Below are positions 23,154 through 34,788 of a DNA stretch of 64,000 nucleotides, one piece after another; the stretch's first letter is position 1; each line of letters begins with the position of its first letter. The notes beneath the pieces are model-generated. The model saw only the letters and a list, made by a program, of their open reading frames with translations. It had not been told where the DNA came from and ran no database searches. Made by a program: the position numbers and the translations under genes. The stretch is from assembly GCA_963921425.1 (NCBI GenBank), contig OY992837.1, positions 17,271,896-17,335,895 on the forward strand, given 5' to 3'. Source of the stretch: Dryas octopetala (Eukaryota; Streptophyta; Magnoliopsida; Rosales; Rosaceae).

Positions 23154-23746
23154 CTTCAAATTGCTCTGAGAAGTGATGTGAAGGACCAGTGCTTTCCTTT
23201 GGCTGTTAATTGTGCCTCTGTTATATGCTGCAGGGTCTCTCCAAAACAGAAGGATTTGGTAGGTCTATTATATATAATCTTCATTTTAGAAGTTAGGCAA
23301 ACAGAAGGCTTCTTCTTCTTTTATATTCTGTACTGAATTTTATCATCTTACCAACTTCTGTAATTAAGAAAAACAAGCCGATTCCATCTTTTCATTTCAA
23401 AATATGTACGAGTGTCCTGAAATCAATCTTATATTTTTGCAGATTACTCGTTTGGTTTAAAAAAAAAAAAAACATACAGGAAGGACAACCTTGGCAATTG
23501 GAGATGGGGCAAATGATGTTGGCATGATTCAAGAGGCTGATATTGGAGTAGGAATCAATGGCATGGAAGGAATGCAGGTAAGCTTCAGAAATGATCTTTG
23601 ACTTTAGGACTTATTTGTGGTGACATGGGTGATATGTATCTGTATAATATACCCTTGTTATTCAATTTGAAATTTGTCGTCTTTGCAGGCTGTTGAGATT
23701 TCAAGGACAGATTACAAGCCTTCGGAATGGACATCTTGTATCTAGA
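23154..23746 (+). pseudogene. P4-ATPase (phospholipid flippase) gene fragment
   Basis: Exon pieces of an aminophospholipid ATPase (ALA-type), which flips lipids across membranes. 23163-23258 reads [20 protein letters not shown] then VSPKQKDL. 23443-23577 reads ITRLV, a stop and poly(A) run, then [20 protein letters not shown] and [14 protein letters not shown]. 23689-23746 reads AVEISRTDYKPSEWTSC. The hinge motif GDGAND of the P-domain is kept. The A-run of about 14 bases at 23459-23472 breaks the frame, and the transmembrane and phosphorylation (DKTGT) parts are absent. It is therefore dead and partial. Confidence 0.85.
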
Positions 23747-23944
23747 GATTTGCATTGTTGGGTTTTTTATTAAAATCTAAGTTGTGAGAGAGATGTACAT
23801 GTTTTGATGGATAAACTTTGATATCCGAATACTAGTCACTTGTCATTTTGAAATGAAATGTATTAACATCTACTGTTGCTACTTATATTGAAAACAAAGC
23901 AGGATGTATTTAATGTTTTAATTTTGAAAAAATGAGTTTAAAAT

Positions 23945-24284
23945 AGTAATTAAAATCGAATTTGTGACCAAATTCTATCACTAAATGTATCTACAATATT
24001 TTAGTGAAGAAATGGTAGGTTTTAGTAATGAAGATTTTGGTTACTATTTCATGTAACCACCAGATCCACCTCATCATATTTTAGGGATGAATATATTTAT
24101 GTTCCTCACTAAACCATCATCTATGGTGATGAAACATAGGCCTTTAGTGACCAAAATTTTGGTATTTTTGGGATGGAATAGTTCATCAATAAATCAATTT
24201 TTTTAGTGAGGAAAGACTTTGGTCACTAAAAAGTATAGGTTTTAGTGATGAATATTTTTTGTTCCTCACTAATAGGCTTTAGTC
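23945..24284. repeat. Block of TTTAGTGA-type repeats
   Basis: Words such as TTTAGTGACCAAAATTTT, TTTAGTGATGAATATTTTT and GTTCCTCACTAA recur in both orientations. The pattern is that of subterminal repeats of a DNA transposon, but no bounded terminal repeat was found. Confidence 0.4.
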
Positions 24285-24596
24285 ACTTGGTTTGGGTTTC
24301 GGTCAATTTAGAAACTTAAACTTAAACTTAAACCCTATATTCTATATCCTAAATCCTACTGTGTTTTTTTCAAATTGTAAATCCTATAACTTACCCAATA
24401 CACTATACCTTAAGACTATAATTCATAGTTGGTAACTTGGTATATAACTATAGAAGCAATTTGGTTGAGAATTTGGGATTGCATGTCAAAACCTGATTGT
24501 CAAACAGGAGCTTATGTTTAGTAGTCTGAGAATGTAATTGCTCTTTCGTCTATACACAGTTGCAGTGTGAAACAATTTTTGGCCCACTGATGATGT
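24285..24596. repeat. Flanking module A of array 2
   Basis: About 310 bp, starting TTGGGTTTCGGTCAATTTAG, matching 36243-36542 before array 3 along its whole length with scattered differences. The last 110 bp (from GATTGCATGTCAAAACCTGA) is the same module that interrupts arrays 1 and 2 near their right ends. It runs straight into the array. Confidence 0.85.
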
Positions 24597-25755
24597 TACC
24601 ATTTTCTTGATGTTTGGTTCAAGAAAATGGTAACTTTGATCAATAAAATGATAACTTACCATTTTTTGAAAAAAAAGTTACCATTTCTTGAGAAAAAAAA
24701 TCAAAAAAATGGTAACTTTGGTCAAGGTTGGGCTTGGTTACCACTTTTTTGATCAAAGTTACCATTTTCTTGATTGAACAATCAAGAAAGTGGTAACGTT
24801 TTTTGCTTGGCTGATTTGGTTACCATTTTCTTGAGGATTGGATCAAGAAAATGGTAAGTTTGGTGAAGCTTGGGCTGGGTTACCACATTCTTGAACCAAA
24901 TTACCATTTTCTTGATCGATCAATCAAGAAAGTGGTAACGTGTTTTGCTTGGCTGATTTGGTTACTATTTTCTTGATGTTTGGTTCAACAAAATGGTAAC
25001 TTCGATCAAGAATGTGGTAACTTACCATTTCTTGAGAAAATGTTACTATTTCTTGAGGAAAAAAATCAAGAAAGTGGTAAATTTGGTCAAGATTGGCCTT
25101 GGTTACCACATACTTGAACCAAGTTACCATTTTCTTGATTGAACGATCAAGAAAGTGGTAACGTGTTTTGCTTGACTGATTTGGTTACCATTTTCTTCAT
25201 GATTGGTTCAAGAAAATGGTAACTTTGATCAAGAATGTGGTAACATTACCATTTCTTGAGAAAATTTTACCATTTCTTGAGAAAAAAGATCAAGAAAATG
25301 GTAAGTTTGGTCAAGATTGGGCATGGTTACCACATTCTTGAATCAAGTTACCATTTTCTTGGTCGAACGATCAAGAAAGTGGTAACGTTTTTTACCCCAC
25401 TGATTTGGTTACCATTTTCTTGATGTTTGGTTGAAGAAAATGGTAATTTCAATTAAGAAAATGGTAACTTACCATTTCTTGAGAAAAAAATCAAGAAAAT
25501 AGTAAGTTTGGTCAAGATATAATTTTGTGATTGCATGTTCAAACCTGATTGGCAAACAGGAGCTTGTATTTAATACTCCGAGAATGCAATTGCTTTTTCA
25601 TCTATAGACAGTTGCATGCGTAGGTGGTTACCACATTCTTGATGTGAAGTTACCATATTCTTGAATATAAGATCAAGAAACTAGTAACTTGGGTTTTAGA
25701 CAGTTTTCTGAAGTTACCACTTTCTTGAGGGATGCATCAAAAAAATGGTAAAACC
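24588..25755. repeat. Palindromic 16-mer array 2
   Basis: About 1.17 kb of alternating GTTACCATTTTCTTGA and TCAAGAAAATGGTAAC, with spacer words GCTTGGCTGATTTG or CCCCACTGATTTGG marking irregular units. It is intermediate in regularity between arrays 1 and 3. The 110-bp module recurs at 25520-25620, and GCATGCGTAGGTGGTTACC follows as in array 1. It ends at AATGGTAAAACCCAAATCAC. Confidence 0.92.
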
Positions 25756-26775
25756 CAAATCACACAGAATTTCCGCTCATCTCACTCTCCATTCAAAATA
25801 AATAACCTAGCCTCACCCAGACCCTCTCTCGCCGCCCTCGCCCTCTCAGTCTCTCACTCTCTCGGTAAGCTATCCCTCCTCTCTTTCGCTTTGTAGCATT
25901 CTCTCTACCTTATCCTCTTGGGTTTCTTCTTTATGAAAAAGGGTTTCAAATTAGGGGTTTTTTGGGGTTTATGTTTTTCTTCAAATTAGGGGTTTTCTTA
26001 GGTTTGTTTGTTTCTTCAAATTAACTACACCTTCGTCCGACACTGGAGTCTCCCATTTTCTGCTTATCAAGGTTTTTTTCATTTTGGGGTTTTTATTTTC
26101 CTTCTGCATTTGGGATAGTTACAAGTTTGGTTTTTGGGCATGTTCGGCTCTGCATTTGGGTTTTGCATCTCACAGAGAGTGCAAAAAAAGACTAAGACAA
26201 GGAAATAGCCTTGTCCTTACCTACTGGCAGTGGCCCTGTTTACCTCACCATCATCGACGTACCCACTCGCATCCTCAAATATTGAGATATGGGTTGGTTG
26301 CTGCTATATCCAACTCCTCCAGCAAATTTATGGACATATGAGTGAGAAACCGTAGCCCTAAAACAGTTCTTTTATGTACTACTGAATTTGTAGATCTCAC
26401 TGGCGCTATCAGGTGCTCGGCCTTTCTCTCTCAATTCAATCTCTGTTTTTGTTTTTGTATTTTTTTCTTTTTTAAATCTATTTATGTTGTCAATCAAAGT
26501 ATATTTGGTTGAATTTTGTTGTAGGTTTTTGGTAGTTCTCTGTATCTATGTGAATCTGGTGTTGGTTTTATAAATTTCTTTATGATTTGGTATTATAGAT
26601 CAACACTTAATTCCGCTGGATGTTCTGAGGCAAGAATAAAATCAAAAAAATCTGGCCTGAAGTTCCAGTTTTTGATATGCTTCCTTAATCCTTAGTTCTA
26701 AAATTATTTCTTCCCTTTTTCCTAATATAATTAGATATCCAAGTGTATATATTGAGGTGAGATTTTGAAACAGGA
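25756..26775 (+). other. Leader-like sequence and spacer
   Basis: 25756-25866 repeats the leader found after array 1, ending CTCTCTCGGTAAGC, which looks like a splice donor of a leader exon. The rest, to 26775, is T-rich and intron-like. An open frame at 26084-26341 crosses it, with no recognisable feature. Confidence 0.4.
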
Positions 26776-26957
26776 TACTCGAACTTTGTTTACATGGGCT
26801 CTTGATGGTGAAATTCTTGTTCTTAACATTACCCAACAACAGATTTTTGCCTCCAACCCCCAATTAAATAGCATCAATGATTGCAGTTCTCATTTAAGAG
26901 GAATGATGCAAAACCCTGAATTTCTTTGTCAGTTGGCTTCTCCTGAGAATATGCAGG
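26776..26957 (+). pseudogene. DSK2/ubiquilin gene fragment
   Basis: One exon-like stretch ending at a GT donor (ATGCAG then GTATGG). Its 3' part reads NPQLNSINDCSSHLRGMMQN then PEFLCQLASPENMQ, close to the STI1-type repeat of plant DSK2/ubiquilin proteins, the shuttle factors that carry ubiquitylated proteins to the proteasome. The ubiquitin-like and UBA domains are absent. It is a fragment in the same strand and cargo block as the receptor scrap that follows. Confidence 0.75.
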
Positions 26958-27780
26958 TATGGTAATGAGTTACTAGCTTGCTTTTGGAATTTTGAAGTGT
27001 TTGTTTACCTAGGCTACCCAATTCACATGAGAAGTCTACTGGATTGGGTTTCTACTTTGTAGTTGTTTTGGTTTGTTGTATTTCTTTCTACTTTTCTTGT
27101 TTGTATGAACCTCTTGTATCACTTTGGCGGTTTTCCTTTTAATGGTTGAAGTATTTTCTATTTTTCTTTTTTAGGAACATGTTTTGGGTTGGGATCATTG
27201 TAAATTGTGGAGTTGGAAATTAATAAAGCTATGTAAGGTCTTGATGCATGTTTTAAGTGAACTGCAATGAGTAAGGGAATATGTTGGTTTTGACTTGCAA
27301 TAGAGCAGATGTAATTGGACACTTGATGAAATTTATATGAATAATACTTGAGAAATGTTTAGCCTTTTCTTTTCCTTAGATGATGGTGGTTCAGATCAAT
27401 TTGTAGCTTTCAACTAAATTTATCACTTGTTATGGTTTTCTTTTGTAGGTTTGTATGTCAAGGGTAGTTAGTACGTACTCTGCATTGGGGTTTATTAGTT
27501 TTTTTGTAGTTGCGTGTGAATTATTGGAAAGATTTTCAAACATGTCATGCAGATTGGCCTGTAATGAGTTACAAGGAATTGTGTTAATGCATATTGGACT
27601 ATAATGAGTTCCACAAAGCTAGGAAGACTGATATTTTGATTAACATACTCTGCAGTTGAAGGAGCATTTGAGGATGAGAATACTGGTATGTTTACTTTCT
27701 TATCTATTTTGTTTAATTTGTTTTCTATGTAAATGTCATCATAAGAAGGAAAAATTGATAACTTGTATTGCTGCTTTTGT
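26958..27780. other. Spacer between gene scraps
   Basis: T-rich, intron-like, with no confident exon. A short stretch near 27654-27685 before a TTTACTTTC run is unassigned. Confidence 0.35.
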
Positions 27781-28643
27781 ACTGTGACAACTGAGCCAGC
27801 TGTTTGTTTGAGTACTGGTAAGCCCCTCTTGTTAGTATGGTGTTTTATTATCTGTTTGTTATTTTTTCATTCTGGGCTTGAATGTTGTGTTCACTATTTA
27901 TTCATGGTAGATGTTGAGACGAATGCGTGCTTGGATAACAATGGTGGTTGCTGGCAAAATAAAGCAGCCAACCTCACAGCCTGCAAGGTATAGATCATAA
28001 CTTACTAGCTCATCACATGCTTTTTGACAAATCAGAAAATCGTGTATTTTAACTCCTCTTCTTTGGGACTTCAGCTCGCACACTCAGGATACATTTCGTG
28101 GGAGGGTTTTTGAGTGCCCCCTAGTTGATGGTGTGCAGTTCAAAGGAGATGGTTACACTAGCTGTGAAGGTAAAACGAAAAAACTATATATTTTTTGTTT
28201 ATGTCAAAAAAGACATGAAAATTAAATAGAGAAGGCAAAAGTGTGGTTAAAAAAAATTGTGGATTTTTTTAATGCTCCTGGTTTTTCATTCAAGTTGGTC
28301 AAAAGGTTTGATCAAGATTTAATGATCCTAGTTGTTTATATCTAGATATTGCAGACTTAGTTCTAAAAATAAATATGTATGGGTTACAGATCAATGGAAA
28401 TCTGCACTGAAATTTCAGTTCTTATATTCTTCTTTATGTTAATCAAATTATAGCTAGAATACTTCCACTTTGCAAAAGTTTTCCTTTTGTTGTACATTGT
28501 ATTTCAATATATTAATATTACCATTGGCTTCCAGCGAGTGGGCCTGGGAGGTGCAAGGTAAACAATGGAGGTGGTTGGCATGAAGCTCAAGATGGACATG
28601 CATATTCTGCTTGTACGGTAAGTGATCTTTATGTGTTCCCTTT

Positions 28644-31247
28644 TGTGAGACCCGGAAATTTTCAAAATTATTTTGTGATTTTTCCGTATTTTCAAAAAAG
28701 GTTTTATAGAATTTATTTGTTAGAAAATCTAATTTTTTTTTTCACCTTGAGCTTTAAATTGTTTGACCAATTTTGACTAGGGTTTTGACCCAAGTTAGAA
28801 CTTTAAAAGGTAGTACTTTTACTCACGAACCCAACGGTGCAAGTCTCGTATTATTCTGAGTCCGGGAGATTATTTTATGAATTTCCTAAATTTTCTTAGT
28901 TTGTGGAGCTTGAAATTTTTGAAATTTTTTCTAAAGGGCAAATTGGTAATTTGACCTCATAGTTAATTAGTACTAGTCGATACGAGTCCGTAGTATTTTT
29001 CGGGGTATTTTTCTGAGTCCCGAGCTATTTTTAAATAATTTTTGAAGTTGGGGAATATAGGAAAAAGAAAATAAAATAGGAAATCACCAGATCGCGCCAC
29101 GTGGCACGATCTGGGGCGTCCATCGCTGCATGGCAGCAAGATCTGATGGCTGCATGTGCAGCCAAGTGTCAAAGCCTTCGCCACGTGTCAATTTCTCATT
29201 GGTCAAAGTTATGACGGTTGACTTGAGTCAACCCAGTCAACTCGGATGAGTCAACCGAGTTGACTCACTCACTCTCCCTATAAATAGCAACGCACCCCCA
29301 GCTGATTTCCTCACAATTCAGCCGCACGCTTCCCAAGAGAGAGCTTCTCTCTCCTCTCTCCTCCTTTCTCTCTCTCTTCTTCAATCTTGTTTTGAGTTTA
29401 TCTTGAGTTCTGAAGCTCCGATCGACGATCCGATTTCGCCTACGCGATCGTGGCGACGAGCTCTTCAATTCTAGTAGTGTGAAGGCTATGTTTTGGTGAA
29501 GTTTTAAAAAAATCATTTCTGAGCTCCATAGGTAATTTCTTGATCCCTGTCGAATTTCTGCCAAAATTTCGTTAAATTAATCTCTTGTTAATTAGGTTCT
29601 TTTAATCTTGTTACTTAGCAAGTCTAGTAGTACCGAGACTCTGCCCGTGGGAAGTCTTCAACAGGTATATCCTTAACCCAGCTTATTTAATCTGCAGTTA
29701 TTTAAGTTGTGGTTATAGACGAAACGCTGTTTAACTGTTGTTATCAAATGAACTTAATAAATATTGAGGCCATATCAGTGGTAACCAAATAACGTGATGA
29801 CTAAGGTCAGTCCATGAGCATACAGGCGTTGGGTACTGAGCCAGAGCTCCCTCAGTTTCCCCATGCACTGACCTGGTCACGTTGTAGGTTCATATCTGAT
29901 CAACCTCCTCGACAATAAATTAAAATAGATATAGAAACCACCCGGTCTGACATGACTGTTTGCCTCGGGGTGCAAGGTCATATCGGATTAAGAATTCAGA
30001 GAAGCCTAGCAGTTACGCTAGTGCCAAACCTCTGAATTATACCTGGTCTTAACAGACAAGGTCATCAATTTACGTGAAGACTGTTTTTAACACCAGTTGT
30101 TGTCAAACTAGGAACTCCAGTTACCTAAAGGAGATCGTTGCGACATGGCAAATTGTGTTTTGTACTCGAAAACAGGCAAAAGCTTTGGACGCTAGGTAGG
30201 GGGACAACACACTCTGACTAGTGGATTTCCTGCATGTACTATATAATAAATACTGTGTGATAAAGATGCATGTTTTTTGATTGGCATATCTGCTTGGTTT
30301 TATGATGATGGGAATGATGACTGTTATGCATATTCTCGTGAGATTGTTATTGTGTTTGACTTGAGAGTGAAAGGTCCCTTACGGTAGACCCTGGGTTTCG
30401 ATCCCCAAAACCTCATGAGGGGTTGTACGGACGGACTGGTCGATTGTCCTTCTTGGGAGGCCAGTCTAGGCGGTACAACCATGAAATGGCCACTTTCGCT
30501 ACCCTGTCCCAGTCAAATGACTGCAGGACTTTGTTATGCTTTTGTGAGAGGGTAGTTAGCCCTAACGGCTGGTCAACAGGTATGATTCCGAACTTGGGCC
30601 CGGAAAACTGTATTTTGAAAATTGTATGAGCATGCTACTCGTTTTACAAAGCTTGACAACTGGTTTGTGTTGTGCATTTGATTTTAAATTATCCCAAACT
30701 ATTTTTCAAACCTAGCAGGGAGTTCCCTGAGGGGGAGCAATGAACGTATGTGATGCTCACCCCTACATTGTTGTTTTTCTCCCTCTCAGGTGCTGCACGT
30801 GTGGACTTTGACGGCCTCGATTGAGGGGGTGGTGGTGCGGTCTCGAGCTTGTCAACTCCTGTGTTCCTGTTTAGTCAGTATATTTTTTCCTTGGGCAGGT
30901 CTTTGGTGTCCTTTTACTATCTTTATATACCCTTGGTCATATCTTGTATATACACTGAGTCCTTGGGTTGTCTACTTTTGAATTATCGAGTCTATATAAA
31001 CAGTTTCTTTGAAGTTACTCTAAACAATAGTAGCTCCGAGGGTTGGTTTAATTATGAATTAACTATTTCTGAATAAATTTTCCGCTGCAAACTCAAGCAC
31101 TCTGATCCAACCCATTTTTACTAAACCAAAAGGCTTAACCTATTTTGTGGATATTTGGGATTATAACACCGGGGGATTGGTTGTTGTAGTCTCTGGTATT
31201 CGCAAGATAGGTGCCTCTGTTACGTACCTGGGTTTCGGGGCGTGACA
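28644..31247 (+). repeat. 5' LTR
   Basis: 2604 bp, TG...CA bounded. It is unusually long relative to the 659-bp interior. Its frames are duplicated exactly in the 3' LTR, which is the basis for calling the LTRs nearly identical. Confidence 0.95.
29087..29286 (+). promoter_or_regulatory. LTR promoter: G-boxes, W-box cluster and TATA box
   Basis: TATAAATA lies at 29279-29286. Upstream are six W-box cores TTGAC(T/C) or complement at 29201, 29218, 29226, 29235, 29249 and 29260, an inverted CCAAT box (ATTGG, 29198) and two G-box cores CACGTG at 29098-29103 and 29182-29187. The first G-box is the centre of a 28-bp near-palindrome with arms CCAGATCG and CGATCTGG (29087-29114). W-boxes bind WRKY factors and G-boxes bind bZIP/bHLH factors, so stress-responsive transcription is inferred. 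Confidence 0.65.
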
Positions 31248-31906
31248 GTTAAAATGGTATCAGAGCGGTTTTCCTGAAAATGTTTTCAAAATAGAGTCTT
31301 CTGAAATTCTTTCTTCTTCCAAGAGTCTTGTTCGAAATTCTCTTGTTTATCATCCTTTTCTTCTATTCTTGAAAGTCATTGTTAAGTCTGCCCATTTTTC
31401 TTTTAGTCTGTCAGTTCTGTTGACAAGATGCCGCCCCGACGTCAAAACCGCGCTCAGCCACCAAACCAAATGAACGCACAGCAAAAGGGCAACGGCTAAC
31501 ATTGGGCGAACGACTGTTGTGAGGAGAAATTATCTCTAGTATCACTTATAGTCGAGATCAATGGAGGTCTCCGTTTTTCGCTTTAGTTTACGGGTTTGGT
31601 TATCAGAAGGATCCTCGACATTACGGTATCGTCAGATCAACGGAAGTGTCTTTGGGGACTGATATCAACCGTAGCTTGTTTTTATCTTTTTAAAAATGAG
31701 TCTCCAGTATTTCGACTTGATCAATAGAGGTATTTTTCTCGAGAGTTTTTGTTATGCATGCTTTATCACTCAAGTAAAGTTGGATTATGATTGATTGAGA
31801 ACGTAAAGGAGAAAACGTTGTACGGGAACTAGAGTCCACGTACCCACTTTTGGTTCGAGCACCCTTGGTAATCTCGAGGACGAGATTTTTTCTAAGTAGG
31901 GGAGGA

Positions 31907-34508
31907 TGTGAGACCCGGAAATTTTCAAAATTATTTTGTGATTTTTCCGTATTTTCAAAAAAGGTTTTATAGAATTTATTTGTTAGAAAATCTAATTTTT
32001 TTTTCACCTTGAGCTTTAAATTGTTTGACCAATTTTGACTAGGGTTTTGACCCAAGTTAGAACTTTAAAAGGTAGTACTTTTACTCACGAACCCAACGGT
32101 GCAAGTCTCGTATTATTCTGAGTCCGGGAGATTATTTTATGAATTTCCTAAATTTTCTTAGTTTGTGGAGCTTGAAATTTTTGAAATTTTTCTAAAGGGC
32201 AAATTGGTAATTTGACCTCATAGTTAATTAGTACTAGTCGATACGAGTCCGTAGTATTTTTCGGGGTATTTTTCTGAGTCCCGAGCTATTTTTAAATAAT
32301 TTTTGAAGTTGGGGAATATAGGAAAAAGAAAATAAAATAGGAAATCACCAGATCGCGCCACGTGGCACGATCTGGGGCGTCCATCGCTGCATGGCAGCAA
32401 GATCTGATGGCTGCATGTGCAGCCAAGTGTCAAAGCCTTCGCCACGTGTCAATTTCTCATTGGTCAAAGTTATGACGGTTGACTTGAGTCAACCCAGTCA
32501 ACTCGGATGAGTCAACCGAGTTGACTCACTCACTCTCCCTATAAATAGCAACGCACCCCCAGCTGATTTCCTCACAATTCAGCCGCACGCTTCCCAAGAG
32601 AGAGCTTCTCTCTCCTCTCTCCTCCTTTCTCTCTCTCTTCTTCAATCTTGTTTTGAGTTTATCTTGAGTTCTGAAGCTCCGATCGACGATCCGATTTCGC
32701 CTACGCGATCGTGGCGACGAGCTCTTCAATTCTAGTAGTGTGAAGGCTATGTTTTGGTGAAGTTTTAAAAAAATCATTTCTGAGCTCCATAGGTAATTTC
32801 TTGATCCCTGTCGAATTTCTGCCAAAATTTCGTTAAATTAATCTCTTGTTAATTAGGTTCTTTTAATCTTGTTACTTAGCAAGTCTAGTAGTACCGAGAC
32901 TCTGCCCGTGGGAAGTCTTCAACAGGTATATCCTTAACCCAGCTTATTTAATCTGCAGTTATTTAAGTTGTGGTTATAGACGAAACGCTGTTTAACTGTT
33001 GTTATCAAATGAACTTAATAAATATTGAGGCCATATCAGTGGTAACCAAATAACGTGATGACTAAGGTCAGTCCATGAGCATACAGGCGTTGGGTACTGA
33101 GCCAGAGCTCCCTCAGTTTCCCCATGCACTGACCTGGTCACGTTGTAGGTTCATATCTGATCAACCTCCTCGACAATAAATTAAAATAGATATAGAAACC
33201 ACCCGGTCTGACATGACTGTTTGCCTCGGGGTGCAAGGTCATATCGGATTAAGAATTCAGAGAAGCCTAGCAGTTACGCTAGTGCCAAACCTCTGAATTA
33301 TACCTGGTCTTAACAGACAAGGTCATCAATTTACGTGAAGACTGTTTTTAACACCAGTTGTTGTCAAACTAGGAACTCCAGTTACCTAAAGGAGATCGTT
33401 GCGACATGGCAAATTGTGTTTTGTACTCGAAAACAGGCAAAAGCTTTGGACGCTAGGTAGGGGGACAACACACTCTGACTAGTGGATTTCCTGCATGTAC
33501 TATATAATAAATACTGTGTGATAAAGATGCATGTTTTTTGATTGGCATATCTGCTTGGTTTTATGATGATGGGAATGATGACTGTTATGCATATTCTCGT
33601 GAGATTGTTATTGTGTTTGACTTGAGAGTGAAAGGTCCCTTACGGTAGACCCTGGGTTTCGATCCCCAAAACCTCATGAGGGGTTGTACGGACGGACTGG
33701 TCGATTGTCCTTCTTGGGAGGCCAGTCTAGGCGGTACAACCATGAAATGGCCACTTTCGCTACCCTGTCCCAGTCAAATGACTGCAGGACTTTGTTATGC
33801 TTTTGTGAGAGGGTAGTTAGCCCTAACGGCTGGTCAACAGGTATGATTCCGAACTTGGGCCCGGAAAACTGTATTTTGAAAATTGTATGAGCATGCTACT
33901 CGTTTTACAAAGCTTGACAACTGGTTTGTGTTGTGCATTTGATTTTAAATTATCCCAAACTATTTTTCAAACCTAGCAGGGAGTTCCCTGAGGGGGAGCA
34001 ATGAACGTATGTGATGCTCACCCCTACATTGTTGTTTTTCTCCCTCTCAGGTGCTGCACGTGTGGACTTTGACGGCCTCGATTGAGGGGGTGGTGGTGCG
34101 GTCTCGAGCTTGTCAACTCCTGTGTTCCTGTTTAGTCAGTATATTTTTTCCTTGGGCAGGTCTTTGGTGTCCTTTTACTATCTTTATATACCCTTGGTCA
34201 TATCTTGTATATACACTGAGTCCTTGGGTTGTCTACTTTTGAATTATCGAGTCTATATAAACAGTTTCTTTGAAGTTACTCTAAACAATAGTAGCTCCGA
34301 GGGTTGGTTTAATTATGAATTAACTATTTCTGAATAAATTTTCCGCTGCAAACTCAAGCACTCTGATCCAACCCATTTTTACTAAACCAAAAGGCTTAAC
34401 CTATTTTGTGGATATTTGGGATTATAACACCGGGGGATTGGTTGTTGTAGTCTCTGGTATTCGCAAGATAGGTGCCTCTGTTACGTACCTGGGTTTCGGG
34501 GCGTGACA
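31907..34508 (+). repeat. 3' LTR
   Basis: 2602 bp, nearly identical to the 5' LTR. Two homopolymer runs differ in length: the T-run near 31996 and the T-run near 32180. It carries the same promoter block with TATAAATA at 32540-32547, so it could drive read-out into the flanking receptor scrap. Confidence 0.95.
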
Positions 34509-34788
34509 CCTTTTTTTTAAAAAAAAACAAAACAAAACATTCTGCTCTTGGAAAATATATTTATTTTAAATTCCTATTATTTCTCTAAACATGATGATGG
34601 AGAGGTCAAATACAAGTGTCCTGCTGGGTTTAAAGGTGATGGTGTCAAAAGTTGTGAAGGTAAGAGAAATTAACGTCTTGGTATTTTTTGTTGTTGTTTT
34701 TCAATTTCACTATAATAGGAAATAAATCTAGTAATGCATTGATGTCTAAATAGCTCAAGTTCAGAAATTAAAGTCATGTTTTTGTACT

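Larger units (their letters stand above)
28644..34508 (+). mobile_element. Young non-autonomous Ty3/gypsy-type LTR retrotransposon
   Basis: Two LTRs of 2604 and 2602 bp (28644-31247 and 31907-34508) bound a 659-bp interior. The target duplication CCTTT at 28639-28643 and 34509-34513 is perfect. LTRs start TGTGAGACCC and end GGGGCGTGACA. The primer-binding site TGGTATCAGAGC (31255-31266) matches the 3' end of initiator methionine tRNA. The polypurine tract is AGTAGGGGAGGA just before 31907. The interior encodes only a 23-codon frame at 31428-31499 starting MPPRRQNRAQ, a start typical of plant gypsy Gag, then a stop. There is no protease, reverse transcriptase or integrase, so it depends on a helper. 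The LTRs appear to differ only in two homopolymer lengths, so the insertion is recent. Confidence 0.95.
27780..34659 (+). pseudogene. Vacuolar sorting receptor fragment, copy 2, split by an LTR element
   Basis: EGF-like region of a vacuolar sorting receptor in five pieces: 27783-27821 (TEPAVCLST), 27909-27987 ([20 protein letters not shown] and LTACK), 28088-28169 ([20 protein letters not shown]), 28535-28617 (ASGPGRCKVNNGGGWHEAQD) and about 34590-34659 (KYKCPAGFKGDGVKSCEG). Introns begin with GT; the acceptor before the last piece is unclear. Two conserved EGF cysteines are lost (FECP for CECP, GGGWHE for GGCWHE). The luminal PA domain, transmembrane segment and cytosolic tail are not present. 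The young LTR retrotransposon at 28644-34508 separates the last two pieces. Paralogous to 4225-4642. Confidence 0.85.

Noticed and set aside
28963-34337. Frames of 63-99 codons repeated identically in both LTRs
   Set aside because: They are identical only because the LTRs are copies; they cross the promoter and untranslated LTR parts and match no protein family.
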